Positions 43,186-54,922 of a DNA stretch of 64,000 nt are shown here, piece after piece. The position numbers were made by a program, and so were the translations under genes. Where the stretch lies: the NCBI GenBank assembly GCA_963556695.1, contig CAUWAG010000010.1, positions 3,162,001 through 3,226,000 of the forward strand, read 5' to 3'. The notes beneath the pieces are model-generated. The model was not told where the DNA came from, ran no database searches, and worked only from the letters and a program-made list of their open reading frames with translations. The number at the start of each line of letters is the position of its first letter. Position 1 is the stretch's first letter. Source of the DNA: Anthostomella pinea (taxonomy: Eukaryota > Ascomycota > Sordariomycetes > Xylariales > Xylariaceae).

Positions 43186-45780
43186 CTACTGCATTCCGCG
43201 GTCCAGGTCTAGACTCCGCAGGGCCTGATCTTGGCCCGCCTGAAACTCGAACTTGTCCATGGGCAAGTCTTCCTCGGGAGTCCTAATCCCGATACCGCTG
43301 TCGTCATGATTCGCCACCTGTAAAGAGTCCGGGCCGTCAAGCTGCGATGGGAACGGCGCTCGGTCCGGTTGTGATTGCGACATCTGTGACACGTTCAGAT
43401 CCTCGCTGCCGCTGCTGAGCCGAGAGCCTTGCTGGTTGGTATCCTGGGCAGCGATGGGATGCTTGGAACCACGGGCTACGGCCGGGGATGGGGACGAGTT
43501 TCGGGTCTGGATGAAACCGCCCTGCTCTGCGAGGAACGAGATCATCTCGTCGATCCAACATTTGGTGACCCACCACGAGCCGAAGCTCTTACCTTGGGCG
43601 ATCGTAAGGTCACGCATCACCTCGGTCCCAACTCGTTGGACGTACGTGACAATCTCGGCTGGACTTGCGTAAGGAAACCGGCCGGGGAGTGATCGGAGGA
43701 ATTGTACCCATCGATCCAGCATGTTCTGCGCACTGAAGTCATCCGAATCAGCGGCGTGGGGGCTCCGGTCGTTCTGTGCGGCCATGTCTCCGTAGAGGGT
43801 GAGCATTTCTATCTCCCAAGGAACGTTGAGTGGGTATAACAGGCCACGCAGCTCGTTGAGCAAGAGATTGACAAGGTCGTCCATACCCTTGGTGGGAACA
43901 CACTCGGCCACCTTGCGTATTCTGACCATGGTGATCCAGTCAAGATACATCTGATCTCGGTTGGCCGGGTTCGAAAGCATGTTCGCGGCCGCATGAGCCG
44001 TAAGGTTGACTCGCAGTGCGCGGTCTAGCAGAGCAGCAAAGATTGTAGCCGGGGCTTCCTTGGCCTCGACCACATGTCTCGGTTGACCCTGAAAGGATTC
44101 GCGGATGTGAGGAACCAACTTCTCCGATATATTCCGCAGAGTGTCGAGCACTGGCTTGGGCACGACCTGTAAGGTGAGGCCAGAGATGATGCGCATCATT
44201 CTCTGGTATAGGACGAAATCGCACTCTTCGATCCAAGCCGCAACACTCGGGTTGTTAAACAGCTTCTGGACAGGCATTGTGAGGGTGCCCTGAAACGATG
44301 TGAAGAGATGAAAGAAGGTCTTCTCTTTGCAGTAGCGAATACACTCAACAAGAGATGTACAATGAGACCGATACAGCGCTGCTAACGATTTAGCCGAATC
44401 TGGGTCGGTCCCGTTGGGCAGGAATGGTTCGATTCTGGGTAATATCAGCGGATCAGACTGGTGGAACGAATCCTCGCCGTCCTGTGCAAATGACAGTCGC
44501 AACATGGTCTTGGAGGTAGTGGAGTGCAGTTGCGCGAGGTTAGCGACATCAGGCTGGTTGTAGAGGCTATGAGCTTTGTTCTGCGCCGATGGTGGTCCTG
44601 CCGGTGTCGCGGATGCCTGCGGGATCTGGGGTGAAGGAAGGGCTGGCCTCTCTGCATTCATCGCAGGAGACTGAGAATGTGAAGTGCTGCGGAATGTCAG
44701 AACAGTGGTTGAATCAGGCGTGAGAAGAGGTACACTTACTTGAACGTCTGCGCGAACGAAGAGGGTTCCGGCATGGGAAGAGCGGGCTGGATGGCCGGCT
44801 CCCTAAGCTCGGGCTGATCATCCATCAAAGTGAAGTTAACATAATGATATTTTGACTCGCCGCGAACACCCAGTCTCCGCGTCTTCAGTCCTGGGAAGAG
44901 CACGCGAACCAGCTTTCCAAAGCTTGCCGGGTTCAAGACTGTTATTCTTTCTGTGGCACACCGGGAAGCGTAGTTGGCATAGACACGTCCTCTTGGCACG
45001 GAGCCTTTTCCTTTCGTACATACTGAGTTGATCCTGTGGAGATTTAGCACCATATCGTCGACCTACCGAAGTTTGGTTCACGAATCCAACATACCAGAGC
45101 ATAGCAAAGACCTGTCGGGTCCGTTCGGAGTTGGGGCCTCGCTCATTCCCATGCAACTCTTGCGCAACTTCCCCCAGTTTGCGATGCTTGTTGTACTGGA
45201 AAAGCTGGCGCATCTCTAGCTCGTTGTTCGCACTCGTCCGACTCGAAGCCGGCTTCTGACCAGCTTGGGGTGCGGCGAGCGGATCACCCTCGTCGAGCTC
45301 ATCGCGGTCCATCATCTGGCTATCGGGATCGGTAAAGCTGGCGCTTGCGCCGTATGTCTCGGCTGACAGCCCATGATGCAGGCCGGGGTGCTGAGAGTAG
45401 GAAGGCATGGCGGAGCCGACGGGTTGGTGCATATTGGAGTCCCCAGAAAAGGAGGCGCTCTGCATTCGCGATCCTGGACGCAGATTGATATCCTCGGCCG
45501 ACATCTGTGATCCCACTTGCGAGCCCATCTGCGATCCCATCTGCGGTCCCATATGCGAAATCATATGCGAACCCATATGCGAGCCCATATGGTGTCCCAT
45601 CGAGGACATATCTTTCGGTTGGGGCATGGCGCCATGGTCGCCTGCATTCCATTGTTCCGCGTAGGAGCCGTGGTTTGGGACAGCAAGGTTCTGTTCGAGA
45701 GTTGGCTGGGTCGCGATGCTGTGGACCGAAGCGGTCGAGGCTCTGGACTGGGGCCTCCTTCTCGGATGATGTTGCGACAT
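43186..45780 (-). CDS. RFX-family winged-helix transcription factor
   Basis: Exons 45095..45780, 44740..45033 and 43186..44686; introns 61 bp (GTATGT, GCTAAA, CACAG) and 53 bp (GTAAGT, TTCTGACATTCCGCAG); 826 aa. RFX proteins bind X-box DNA; fungal members include yeast Crt1 (DNA-damage repressor) and the Acremonium/Penicillium RFX regulators. The DNA-binding domain spans the first junction: FAMLWINSVCTKGKGSVPRG, then RVYANYASRCATERITVLNP, FGKLVRVLFPGLKTRRLGVR and GESKYHYV, with the wing residues that contact DNA. The large C-terminal region (ECIRYCKEKTFFHLFTSFQG and following helices) is the fungal RFX dimerisation/effector part. The N-terminus is Gln/His/Met-rich. ATG 45780 was chosen because an intron acceptor (CTAACAAACATCGTACAG) ends just upstream near 45808, implying a spliced 5' leader. 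Targets are not visible from sequence. Confidence 0.92.
45503..45603 (-). repeat. 12-bp coding repeats giving MGSH/MGSQ tetrapeptides in the RFX factor
   Basis: About nine diverged 12-bp units on the minus strand encode a run of M-G-S-H, M-I-S-H, M-G-P-Q and M-G-S-Q tetrapeptides in the N-terminal disordered region of the RFX protein. Unit length keeps the frame if copy number changes. Confidence 0.85.
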
Positions 45781-47614
45781 TGCGCCGGCCTCGGGAGGCT
45801 GGGGGCCTGTACGATGTTTGTTAGATACATGCAAAGCAATGCACCAGAATTTCCTGCATCAATGCAAGAAGCCAGCGGAAAGGTATCGAGGCTGGCAGCA
45901 ACAAAGAGGACAGTCTCTGGGGCTTTGAAAAGGGCAGGGCGTACCAGTCTCCATGATCCCGACGGTTGTTTACCCCAGTTCAGCAAATGCGACCACCACA
46001 ATAAACACAAGACCAAAGCCCGGCGAGGCGGCCGCGAAGCTGGGGGGAGAGCGACAGGAAGAAGCCAAACTATAGAGGAAAAAGGATACAGAGGAAACTG
46101 TTGTCGCTGTGAGTTAGTGCATCAGCCAGGAGTCTTCGTGGGGAGGTGCACGTTTGGCCAGGACAGCTTCGAGGCAGAACACAAAAGCAGATGGGAAGAG
46201 AGTGGGCGGCCAAACAACAGAAAACTCTCGTCGGGGCAACCATCGAATTGCTGGACCTGAGGGACACCGGAGTTTAGCGAGGGGGCCAGCCCAGAGGATT
46301 GGGTGCAGATGGTCTGTGCACATGTGCACCAGAATTCACTGTGGCTGGGCTAGCTGGCCAGCTGGGATGGCTGGATGGCTGGGCTCTCGGGACGTGGCTA
46401 AAAATGGCGTGATGGTATTGGCCATGCAGCATCCACCAATCAATTCGTTGCAGCGCAGCTCACATCACGTGCCCGGCACGTTGCGGTTCGTGGCAGTTCG
46501 TGGCAGTTCGTGGCAGTGGGACCGGCCCAAACTCAGTCCTCCAGCACCAGCACCTTCATGTAATTTGATCTCACATTCTGCTGCTCCAAGGAATGCAAGT
46601 CTGGATTAGGTTACTGATCTAGAAGGACATGGAGGTGTTAGGATAAGATGATACCATATAGTATTCATGTAGTATTCATGGTATCCGTCTGAAGCCTGGT
46701 CTGGCTTGACAATGCCATTGCAGGGCCAGATTCATCAATGTTGGGTCACCGGCTCTCCAGGTAACTAATGACTCGACATCACTGTTCATTTGAACACATG
46801 CAGCACTGACAGGGAGATACTATGCTACGTGTGAGTAGATCTTGGAGGATAGATACGGTAAGATACGTTTGTTGACTGCATCCCATGTGAAACATGCTTG
46901 CCAGCCACCCAATTACAAGCACAGATATGTAGGAGACGAAGGATCGGATCGCAAACCAAAACGCAGGCAGAGCTGAGACCACGTCTGCCGCCTGCAAGCA
47001 GAACACTCCCGAGCGAGTTTGGAGTTTGCTGCTATGTAGGCTGGTAGGACGCAGAATGGGTGATTGTGACGACCTTTTGAGGTGTCTTTGCGGGGTGTCA
47101 GTACGGCATAGGCAGATATTCACAACCTGGAAAAGGGGGGGTCCCTATGACGGAAGACCCCGACTGGACGGAGTGACGACTGGATCTCCTCTAGGGCTAC
47201 TAGATCAGCCCGACCTCCCGTCCGGCGTCCGCCAGCTAGTCTGTGTGTCTGGCTACGTAAGCCCATCCCAGCCCGTCATCCTTTGCACCCTCTGCCTTAC
47301 CTCCCCTTCCACTCCCACACTCCTGATCCAACAATTGCCAACTTCCGGATAATCGTCTTCATACCCGTAAGTACCATCTGCCGCAGCATCATTGTCGTCC
47401 CGCGAGACACATCTACAAAAGCAAAGGTCTTAGACAGCAACCACGCGCTGCTTACCTCCTCTTTGCCGTCTCCATCTCCCAATAGGCAAGGTGGCTTTTT
47501 GCTAACCCTAATACCACAGCTCTCCACCGCTATCGCTTGACATCACCAAGTCCATCCCCACCTCCGAATCCTCGTAGCGACTCTTAACTACACCTTTACT
47601 ATATTATCGCAATC
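45781..47614. other. Divergent promoter region between RFX and YOP1
   Basis: About 1.8 kb serving both genes. It includes the presumed 5'-leader intron of the RFX gene, three head-to-tail ggcagttcgt-like units near 46492-46519, and pyrimidine-rich sequence before YOP1. No further gene was recognised. Confidence 0.55.
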
Positions 47615-48389
47615 ATGTCTGCCCAGGACCGTGTCCAACACTACGTGTCATCGCTCGACCGCGAGGTATGCCCTCCGACGTGTCCTACAGCCTCGAGTCC
47701 ACCACGACTTGTGTCGCATGCCTCCAGAGACTGACCTGTTGATGCGCAGCTGTCTAAATACCCCACCTTGACCAACCTCGAGAAGCAGACTTCGGTCCCC
47801 AAGGTCTACGCTGTCATCGGCTTGGCCACTCTGTACTTCTTCTTCATCGTCTTCAACCTCGGTGGCCAGCTCTTGACCAACTTCGCCGGCTTCATCATCC
47901 CCGGATACTACTCCATGGCTGCCTTGTTCAGCACCACCAAGGCTGACGACACCCAATGGCTGACCGTATGTGTCCATCTATTATATACACCTGCGCAAAA
48001 TGTCTCTTGTAGCTAACTGTCTGCCATTAGTACTGGGTCGTCTTCGCCTTCTTCACGTAAGCGCACCCTTGGGAAGTACCGTGGGTGAATCCATCGTTGC
48101 TAACCAGTGTTGTAGTGTCGCTGAGAGCGCGTTGAACATTGTCTACTGGTTCCCCTTCTACTTCACCTTCAAGTTTGTGTTCTTGCTTTGGCTGGCTCTG
48201 CCCACGTTCGGGTACGTCCCCATCACTCCCATCCCGTGATAATCATCCACTGACAGTGTCCTCTACAGCGGTGCTCAACTCGTCTTCCGATCCTTCCTGC
48301 AGCCAATGCTCGGAAAGTACTTCTCTGAGTCCGGCTCCACCGCTGCCAACCTTCGCGCGAAGGCCGACTCGCTGGGCAAGGACCAGTAG
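47615..48389 (+). CDS. YOP1: YOP1/REEP-type ER membrane-shaping protein
   Basis: Five exons: 47615..47665, 47750..47965, 48031..48056 (26 nt), 48116..48211 and 48269..48389; all phases agree and total 169 aa, the standard Yop1 length. Yop1 (TB2/DP1/HVA22 family) inserts hydrophobic hairpins into the outer leaflet of tubular ER and stabilises high curvature together with reticulons. Visible segments: cytosolic start DRVQHYVSSLDRELSKYP, first hydrophobic hairpin (VPKVYAVIGLATLYFFFIVF, LLTNFAGFIIPGYYSMAALF), the conserved DDTQWLTYWVVFAFFTVAES block, second hairpin (ALNIVYWFPFYFTFKFVFLL, WLALP) and the amphipathic C-terminal helix region GAQLVFRSFLQPMLGKYF. The start ATG precedes the usual N-terminal helix. 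Shape and length leave little doubt. Confidence 0.96.
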
Positions 48390-50843
48390 ACTGGATCACA
48401 TTGGACCCCGACGGCCACTGCCCGCTGTCAGGCAGCTGTTAAGCCACACGGCCTCAGCATGCCCCTGTGGGCGTCTGGACAATATAGGATCGTCGAAAGC
48501 GGATTTCTTTCACTCGAGACAATGACACCTTATGAAGGCCCTCGTGGCCCGGCTCGGATATGGTAACGTGGCTAGGAGAGTGTTCCAGACCTTTGTTCAG
48601 CCCAGTAGCTCTATGCATTATTGGAGATTACCTTTACCTGGCGCTCTGGTACGGCTATAGGCTATTCATGAGGGACGGAAATATATATGTATGGTGATAT
48701 GAAGTGTGAACCGATTTTCACATGTCTGGAGATCTCAATACGCTTGGACAAGTGAGATCCCAACCACAATTCCGTCGATACGAAGTGGTTCCTCAAAATC
48801 TGCAGCAGTGACTACAGATGTGATGTACAGGTGCGCATTGCGGCCGTGCTAACCCATGTGCAGGCCGGCCAGCGCGTAGAACGAGGTTCCCGACAAGTAT
48901 TCGGTTATCCTACTGACAACACTGGTCATAATATCCAATAGAAGATACTATTAAGGTTCTCATCACGCTGCGACAATTTATGTGGCGACGTCATCCGAGA
49001 AGCTCCGGATCTCGATAGCCATGACTATCTTGACTATATACTCCACCAACTGGGATATACCTGAATGCCAGTCCTGGCCAAGCTCAACATCCTTCAGCGA
49101 TTGAACGGATTATTGCTCTGTAGACATCGAGGAGATTCAGGGCGCAGCGTAGTACGACCGCGGCTCCGTCTGGATCAAGTGAAAGATCGAATCGGGTTAT
49201 GAACCGCAGCAGCGACGGTGTCGGCCGAAGACGTATTCTTGCTTGTTGGTGGAACGATGAGCTGCCAAAACGGGTCAGCTCCTCCGCATATTACCACCAT
49301 GATCAAATGCCAGACACATCGCAGGTGAGCTGCTCAGTTAGGTGCCTATTATCAGCAAGCTCAACCACCGCTTCAGACCTGTCCAGTTGGAGGGTCCATT
49401 GCGTTGGGCGGGCTGAGCGTTCGGATTACCAAATAGTACTAGTCATCATGGCAGACTGTATGCGTGCAAGAGGAAATTGAAGGAATTTGCGCTTACCTTG
49501 GTTGGTGTACCTTGCGAGGGACGCTCCGATGGAATGCAGTTTTTAGTCGCAGATGCAGAAGCAGACGTACCGTTCACGGCATGTGTCAGGTAATCCGCAG
49601 CCCCAGCACGTGGGAGGAATGGACGAGACAGATCGGGTACCTGTGTCTGTTTTGCAGACAAACAGAAGGCAAGATGAGATGTCCAGACTTGCTTTAGGTC
49701 ATCACCGCATCATGGGTCGCCCGGTGAAGGGCCCTCGTGATAATGGTTTTAATAAGCAAGGGCCTCTGGTTTTTAGGCAGAGGGTCACTCTCGACACACT
49801 CATCGGAGTCGCCAGCAGCGTTGGGAGGCAGAAATACCTGAGGCGGGCTGGCGATGATTTGAGTTGGTGGTCTGAACTGTTAAAGATTGGAAGCAGAAGA
49901 GAGGGCGAAAAAATGGCCGGTCCACCTATTTATTCAATTTCTTCTTGGGTGTAAACGGACGGCCCGCTGGCAAACCTGCCGGGCCGCGAATGACGTGCAC
50001 AGATCGTTTTATTAGGTACCTACCTGTAGTCACGGGCTTCACCGCTGCCAGCTGCAGTGCGTGCCCTGTGCAGTGGTGCGCAGCACTGGAACACCACAGC
50101 TGGCTGCATGCAGTTTTGCTCAGCTCGACCCGACCCCACAGTGGACACAGCAGCGGTCGCAGAGCCCATTTGTTAGCGCTTCCTTCAGGCTTCAGTCCCC
50201 TCTGCAGAGGTTCCGACCGATTGAGGACAGGCAGTGGGTGGTAACTACTAACGCCACATTGAGCTTGCTAGCTTCTTTTTCCATTGGGTCCATCGCTGGA
50301 CTCTGGAGCCTCTGGCAGGCGCATGGAAAACATTTCGACCTCTCATGACTTTCTACCTCTAATAATTATTATTCTGATCTGTTACAGTTCTTCCTGCCTC
50401 CATCTCTACCACATAATCGTTACTACCACTCTACCCGCTACCAGCACACTTCTGTTCAAACACCGCTTCTTGGCTATGAGCAGCATCACTTTCGTCTCGT
50501 CTTAACCCACCATCTTGAGACACCCAGCATCCTCAATAGGTACCGATACTTCATACTGATACCAATACTAATAATCGACCACCCACATACCCGAAACCAC
50601 CACCTGCCTCGAAGTGCTTGACATCACAACCACTCCACGGACCGCAGAAGCTATTGCTGCTTGACACGTCTCCAGATAATCACTCGAACCTAACGAATTG
50701 GCCGCATCCCACAGTAAACCGATTCAACATCGCGACGACGTTCACATAGTTCGAATACAAGAAGTGGGAATTCGAGGGGCAACTGCAGTTCCAGCTATTC
50801 TCAAACTTCGCTGAACGACCGGCTCCCATCCTCGACTCTCATC
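48390..50843. other. Intergenic region between YOP1 and the eIF4E gene
   Basis: About 2.45 kb with no supportable gene. The last ~340 bp before the eIF4E ATG are C-rich and free of ATG, consistent with a long transcribed leader preceded by a nine-codon upstream frame. Confidence 0.55.
50476..50505 (+). promoter_or_regulatory. Candidate upstream open reading frame of the eIF4E-family gene
   Basis: ATG followed by eight sense codons and TAA, 338 bp before the main start. No other ATG occurs between its stop and the main ATG at 50844. It matters only if transcription starts upstream of it, which the sequence cannot show. Confidence 0.35.
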
Positions 50844-52001
50844 ATGGATAAACAAGAATCAATATGGACCAGACGTAACAAGTATGTACCCTCTTTCGTC
50901 CATTGCACTTCTGCCTTCATCCCAAGCCAGCGTGTCTGACCTCCGCAGCCTCAGCAACCTTTCTCTGTCCACGCCCGGCAACACAGACACTTCCACTACC
51001 CCCCGGGACTTCTCGGGCCTTTCACGAAGGAATGGCGGCACGTCCTCCCATGGCCGCTCGAACCCCTTCGGCTCGACGACCCCCGGGGGAGCAATGGCGT
51101 CTCCTACTAGTGCCGGGGGGGCAGCTCAGTTCGGTCTCGGGTCAGGCGCATTCGCATCTTTCGGTTCGGTCAAGACACCAAAGACACCAGGCAACCCTTT
51201 CGAGCAAGCTATGGGCGTCATTGGTGCCAAAACCCCATCGAGTGAGAAGTCGGCCAAGGACGCGATGCGGCCTGCTGCCAGCGGTAAACCCACAATGGAT
51301 GTCATCGCCGAGACCACGACCCAACGGCCCTCTTCAACAACTCCACACCACATACGCGATAGCTGGGTTTTCTGGTTCCGCCCGCCCATCACGAAAGCGA
51401 ACGGATACATCGAGTATGACAAGACCTTGCATGCGATGCTGGCGGTGAATACTGTGGAGGAGTTCTGGGTGGCCTACCAGCACCTGAAGCGCCCCTCCTC
51501 ACTACCTATCGTGTCCGACTACCACTTGTTCAAGAAGGATATTCGGCCCATATGGGAAGATGATGAGAACAAGCAAGGTGGCAAATGGATACTTCGGCTT
51601 AAGAAGGGAGTAGCGGATCGGTATTGGGAAGACCTTCTCTTGGCTTGCGTGGGGGACCAGTTCGGCGACGAGTCTGATGAGGTCTGCGGCATCGTGTTGA
51701 GTATTCGCAATGGTGAGGACGTGCTCAGTATCTGGACTCGCAGCACTGGACAGAAAGTCCTCAAGATTCGGTACGTGCTTGCTTGACTGTACTCGAATGC
51801 TTCTTACTAACTATGGCTAGCGAGACGATGCGCCGCGTGCTCAACTGCCCTCCCGAGACTCGCATCGAATTCAAGAGTCACGGCGATAGCATGCAACAGC
51901 GCGTAGCCATCGAAGAGTCGCGTCGCGAGAAGGCAGCCCACAACAACCATGGCGATAAGCGCAACAAGACGCGTCAAACACAAGAAGACCAACGTTCCTA
52001 G
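50844..52001 (+). CDS. eIF4E-family cap-binding protein (eIF4E2/4EHP-like)
   Basis: Three exons: 50844..50881, 50949..51770 and 51821..52001; introns 67 bp (GTATGT, CTGACCTCCGCAG) and 50 bp (GTACGT, CTAAC, TAG); 346 aa. Family members bind the m7G cap of mRNA, either recruiting eIF4G or, for 4EHP types, repressing translation. The first ~165 residues are Ser/Thr/Gly/Pro-rich and disordered. The fold starts at SWVFWFRPP and continues through VNTVEEFWVAYQHLKRPSSL, FKKDIRPIWEDDENKQGGKW, DRYWEDLLLACVGDQF and VCGIVLSIRNGEDVLSIWTR. The start fits the conserved W-x-F-W strand, and the ENKQGGKW loop carries a cap-stacking Trp. The sequence reads closer to class II (4EHP) than to canonical eIF4E, based on FWFRPP and the long N-terminus. 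A start inside the first intron would also give an open frame, but the donor and acceptor are strong. Confidence 0.9.
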
Positions 52002-54922
52002 TCAGATCAGTTCCCATCTATTGGCAGCAGATTAGGACCTCTGTTCGCTGACGGATTCGCGTCTCATTCTACGACGCAAATGTAGCACACTCGCAAAAGT
52101 AGAGGATGCAGACGTCCACTTTAGGGGACAATTAGACCCGGAAGGCACGTTGGGTCCCAACTTTGATATGGGCTCTATGTTCAAATACTGGCATTCCCTC
52201 TCAAGATCTGTTGTTTGGCTATGGGTCATGCGACGTGGATACCGCGAGCCATTTAGCTACCTCAGGGCGGGCGGGACAGAGCAACACCTGTGTATGAATA
52301 CGGAGGACCAGGCAACCTCCTCATAAGTCATCAGCGTTGGAAGCATTGCTTATGCAAGCGTATGGATTTTGCGAAGGGCCTTTTCCTTCCTGTTTACTAG
52401 GGGTCTTCGATCCCGTCGAGCCCTTGGGACACCGCTGTATTACAAAGATTCTTGTATCACCACTGGTTAGCAAGATCACGGAAGACCGTTGTCAGCTGCG
52501 CACGTGAGTTTTCCAATGGAGATAATTCTTGCAATGATCGATCTTGGACCCGGATGGGCGCGCGTGCCCCTTTCTTGTATTCATGTAAGCATGGGCGAAT
52601 GGAGTAAGGAGTAAGCCCTAGAGCCGGAATCCAGCCTCGAGTTGTCGATTGGTTGATCACGTCAGCTGCCTTCTCTCTCCTGATGCCTGATATCTATCCC
52701 CGAGCGATTCGTCAATAGTTCCGTTTTTCAGTCGGAAGAGTAGTGCTGTGGGTCATTGACTCGCCTCCGACGTCCTCATATGCGCTGGGTCGCGGTGTCT
52801 TTTCTGTTTTTGCCCCGTTCCGCTCGCCAGAACCAGAACTTCCGGCACGAGGAATGAGGGAAGTGCTCGTAAAACGTACATATGGGGAAAGTACTCTTCT
52901 TGGAGGCGGGTCTCGCAATACGGGCCTGGGAGAGCTGTTTATTGGGCATGTAGGTGCTCAGCGAAGGCTTACATGATAGTCTGCATGTGTACGACAATTG
53001 CCTACATCGTTTGAGCTACATGTAGAGCCACATCCTGAGGGTTTCTGCAGGTACCCGTGTATGACAGGCCTGCCAGTTGGTGATCAGTCAGCTAGCTTGC
53101 TAGTAGATACTTGTACGACGCTGGTCCTGTTCGTGTTACTTGGTTCCACGGGCACACTTCGTATTGAAGTCTCTGTCTGCGTGCCTTGGTAGGATTCCCA
53201 GATATACCTCGATAGGCTTTGTTTAGAATAAGCACCCTGGTATAAGTATTCCCTGTGTCAGGGTTTAGTGTTGCTTGTTCTACAGAGGTTATTCCACAGA
53301 TTTGTCGGCAATGCCCCTGAATACCGAGGCTGTGTTCCGGGAACTGTCTGGCGTTTCTGGGAGTAGGCTTCTAGATTGGCGACGACTTCACTGGTGCTCT
53401 TTCCGGAGCCATGTAATGTCTGCTTTACTGGCGGCTCCCAACGAGAGCGAGGAGAACAACTAGGTGACTAGTTGGACTACGTGGTGGTACGGTTCAAGCG
53501 ACCTTGTTACGACCTTGGCTTAGGGGTGTACGGATGGAGCCTTCCAAAGACCCGGTATACCTACAATGGGAATCGGTCGGTCGATGTACTTACGAGTACT
53601 ACGTGTCCCTGCCACTGAACCCTAACTAATGACTGCCTATCCTTGTATAGTCCATCATGCGGGCATATCGTCAGTGATCAACACGGACTGTTGGCTCCGA
53701 TTCTGGGGCACGTTGTATGTGTCGTGGTGAACTGGTAGGATACATTCTCCGGCATAGCCCTGATCATATCTCCTCGAGGAGGTGGGCGAATTATGCTATC
53801 AGCGGAAGCCATTCATTTCCAATTGCCAGCATGTCTACGTAGAAGCTAAAGATGGATCGTTCATGGCGGTGATGTTGTGTGCATCGTGTATCACGGAGTT
53901 GTTGTGGCAGAGGTATGGCCAGAGTCAAAGTCTGCATTCTAGAGAAGGAAAACACGTGTAGAAATCATACAGGAGACCAGCAAAACTGTGCCAGATGTTC
54001 ATCGACATATGACAGTTCGTAACATTCACAGCAATGGCAGAGGAGACTACGAGAGAGCTGCAGCCATACTCACCCCCAGAAAAGATAAAAGAATACGTGA
54101 TGCCATCGTGAAACCCGGGGCACGTATACATTGCATACTCTATAGAAGCTTCATCACTAGTCTACAGGCCTTTCATTGTCCCACAGAACCAGGGCACCAT
54201 CATGTCCACCGAATACATCCATAACGCCCCTATATCAACATCTCAAGTCCCCTGAGAGGAACACCATATCTTGCGGGTACGTGAACCCCAACCCGACATG
54301 TCACCTGTGAACTGGGTCACTCCTGATGTCCAGTACCCTTCCGTAGGGCTGTCTAGCACCGCTACAGAGCAGATCGTCCTTAAGACCTGAGCAGCCCCGG
54401 AGAACATCGAAAATCCAACCAGGGGGCGAATGCTGTAGCACCTAGCTTAAAACGCTCCTTGAGAGGATCAGCTGGTAACTGAGGCCCGCAGCAAAGCTCG
54501 GTCACATCAGTCGTCACGATATCATCACCTGCATGGAACTTATTCAGCCTGGAAACCACCCGGGATCAAGATACAGTATATACGACATTCACTCGGATGC
54601 GTACTAACACAGTTGGGTCATGACACTCATATAATTCAGTCTCCTCTAACCGGGATCACAGGATCCATCAAAGCAGCCAGACGCCCCAAAGACGCCTCAT
54701 AGACGCCTCACAGGACCTCAACGACTCTATGTACAAGTCTCTTTTCCTTCCGATGCAACAGCAAGTTTTCCTGCCCCGGCGCTACTGGTGGGTGGGCTTG
54801 ACATGTAGGTTCTCTAATAGCACCTCCCTCTTTGCCATGGACATCGTGCCCCCTCAAAGGCGGGTATCATACGCTCGAAACTCCGATTGATGCAAAATCC
54901 ATAGGGACAATATGTACCCTTC
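52002..54922. other. Long convergent intergenic region
   Basis: About 2.9 kb between the 3' ends of the eIF4E and CAF-1 genes. No open frame over 80 codons has a recognisable domain, and no transposon ends were identified. Confidence 0.5.

Noticed and set aside
45517..46260. 247-codon frame on the plus strand with Arg/His/Met repeats
   Set aside because: It is antisense to the RFX N-terminal repeat and its promoter, with no domain of its own.
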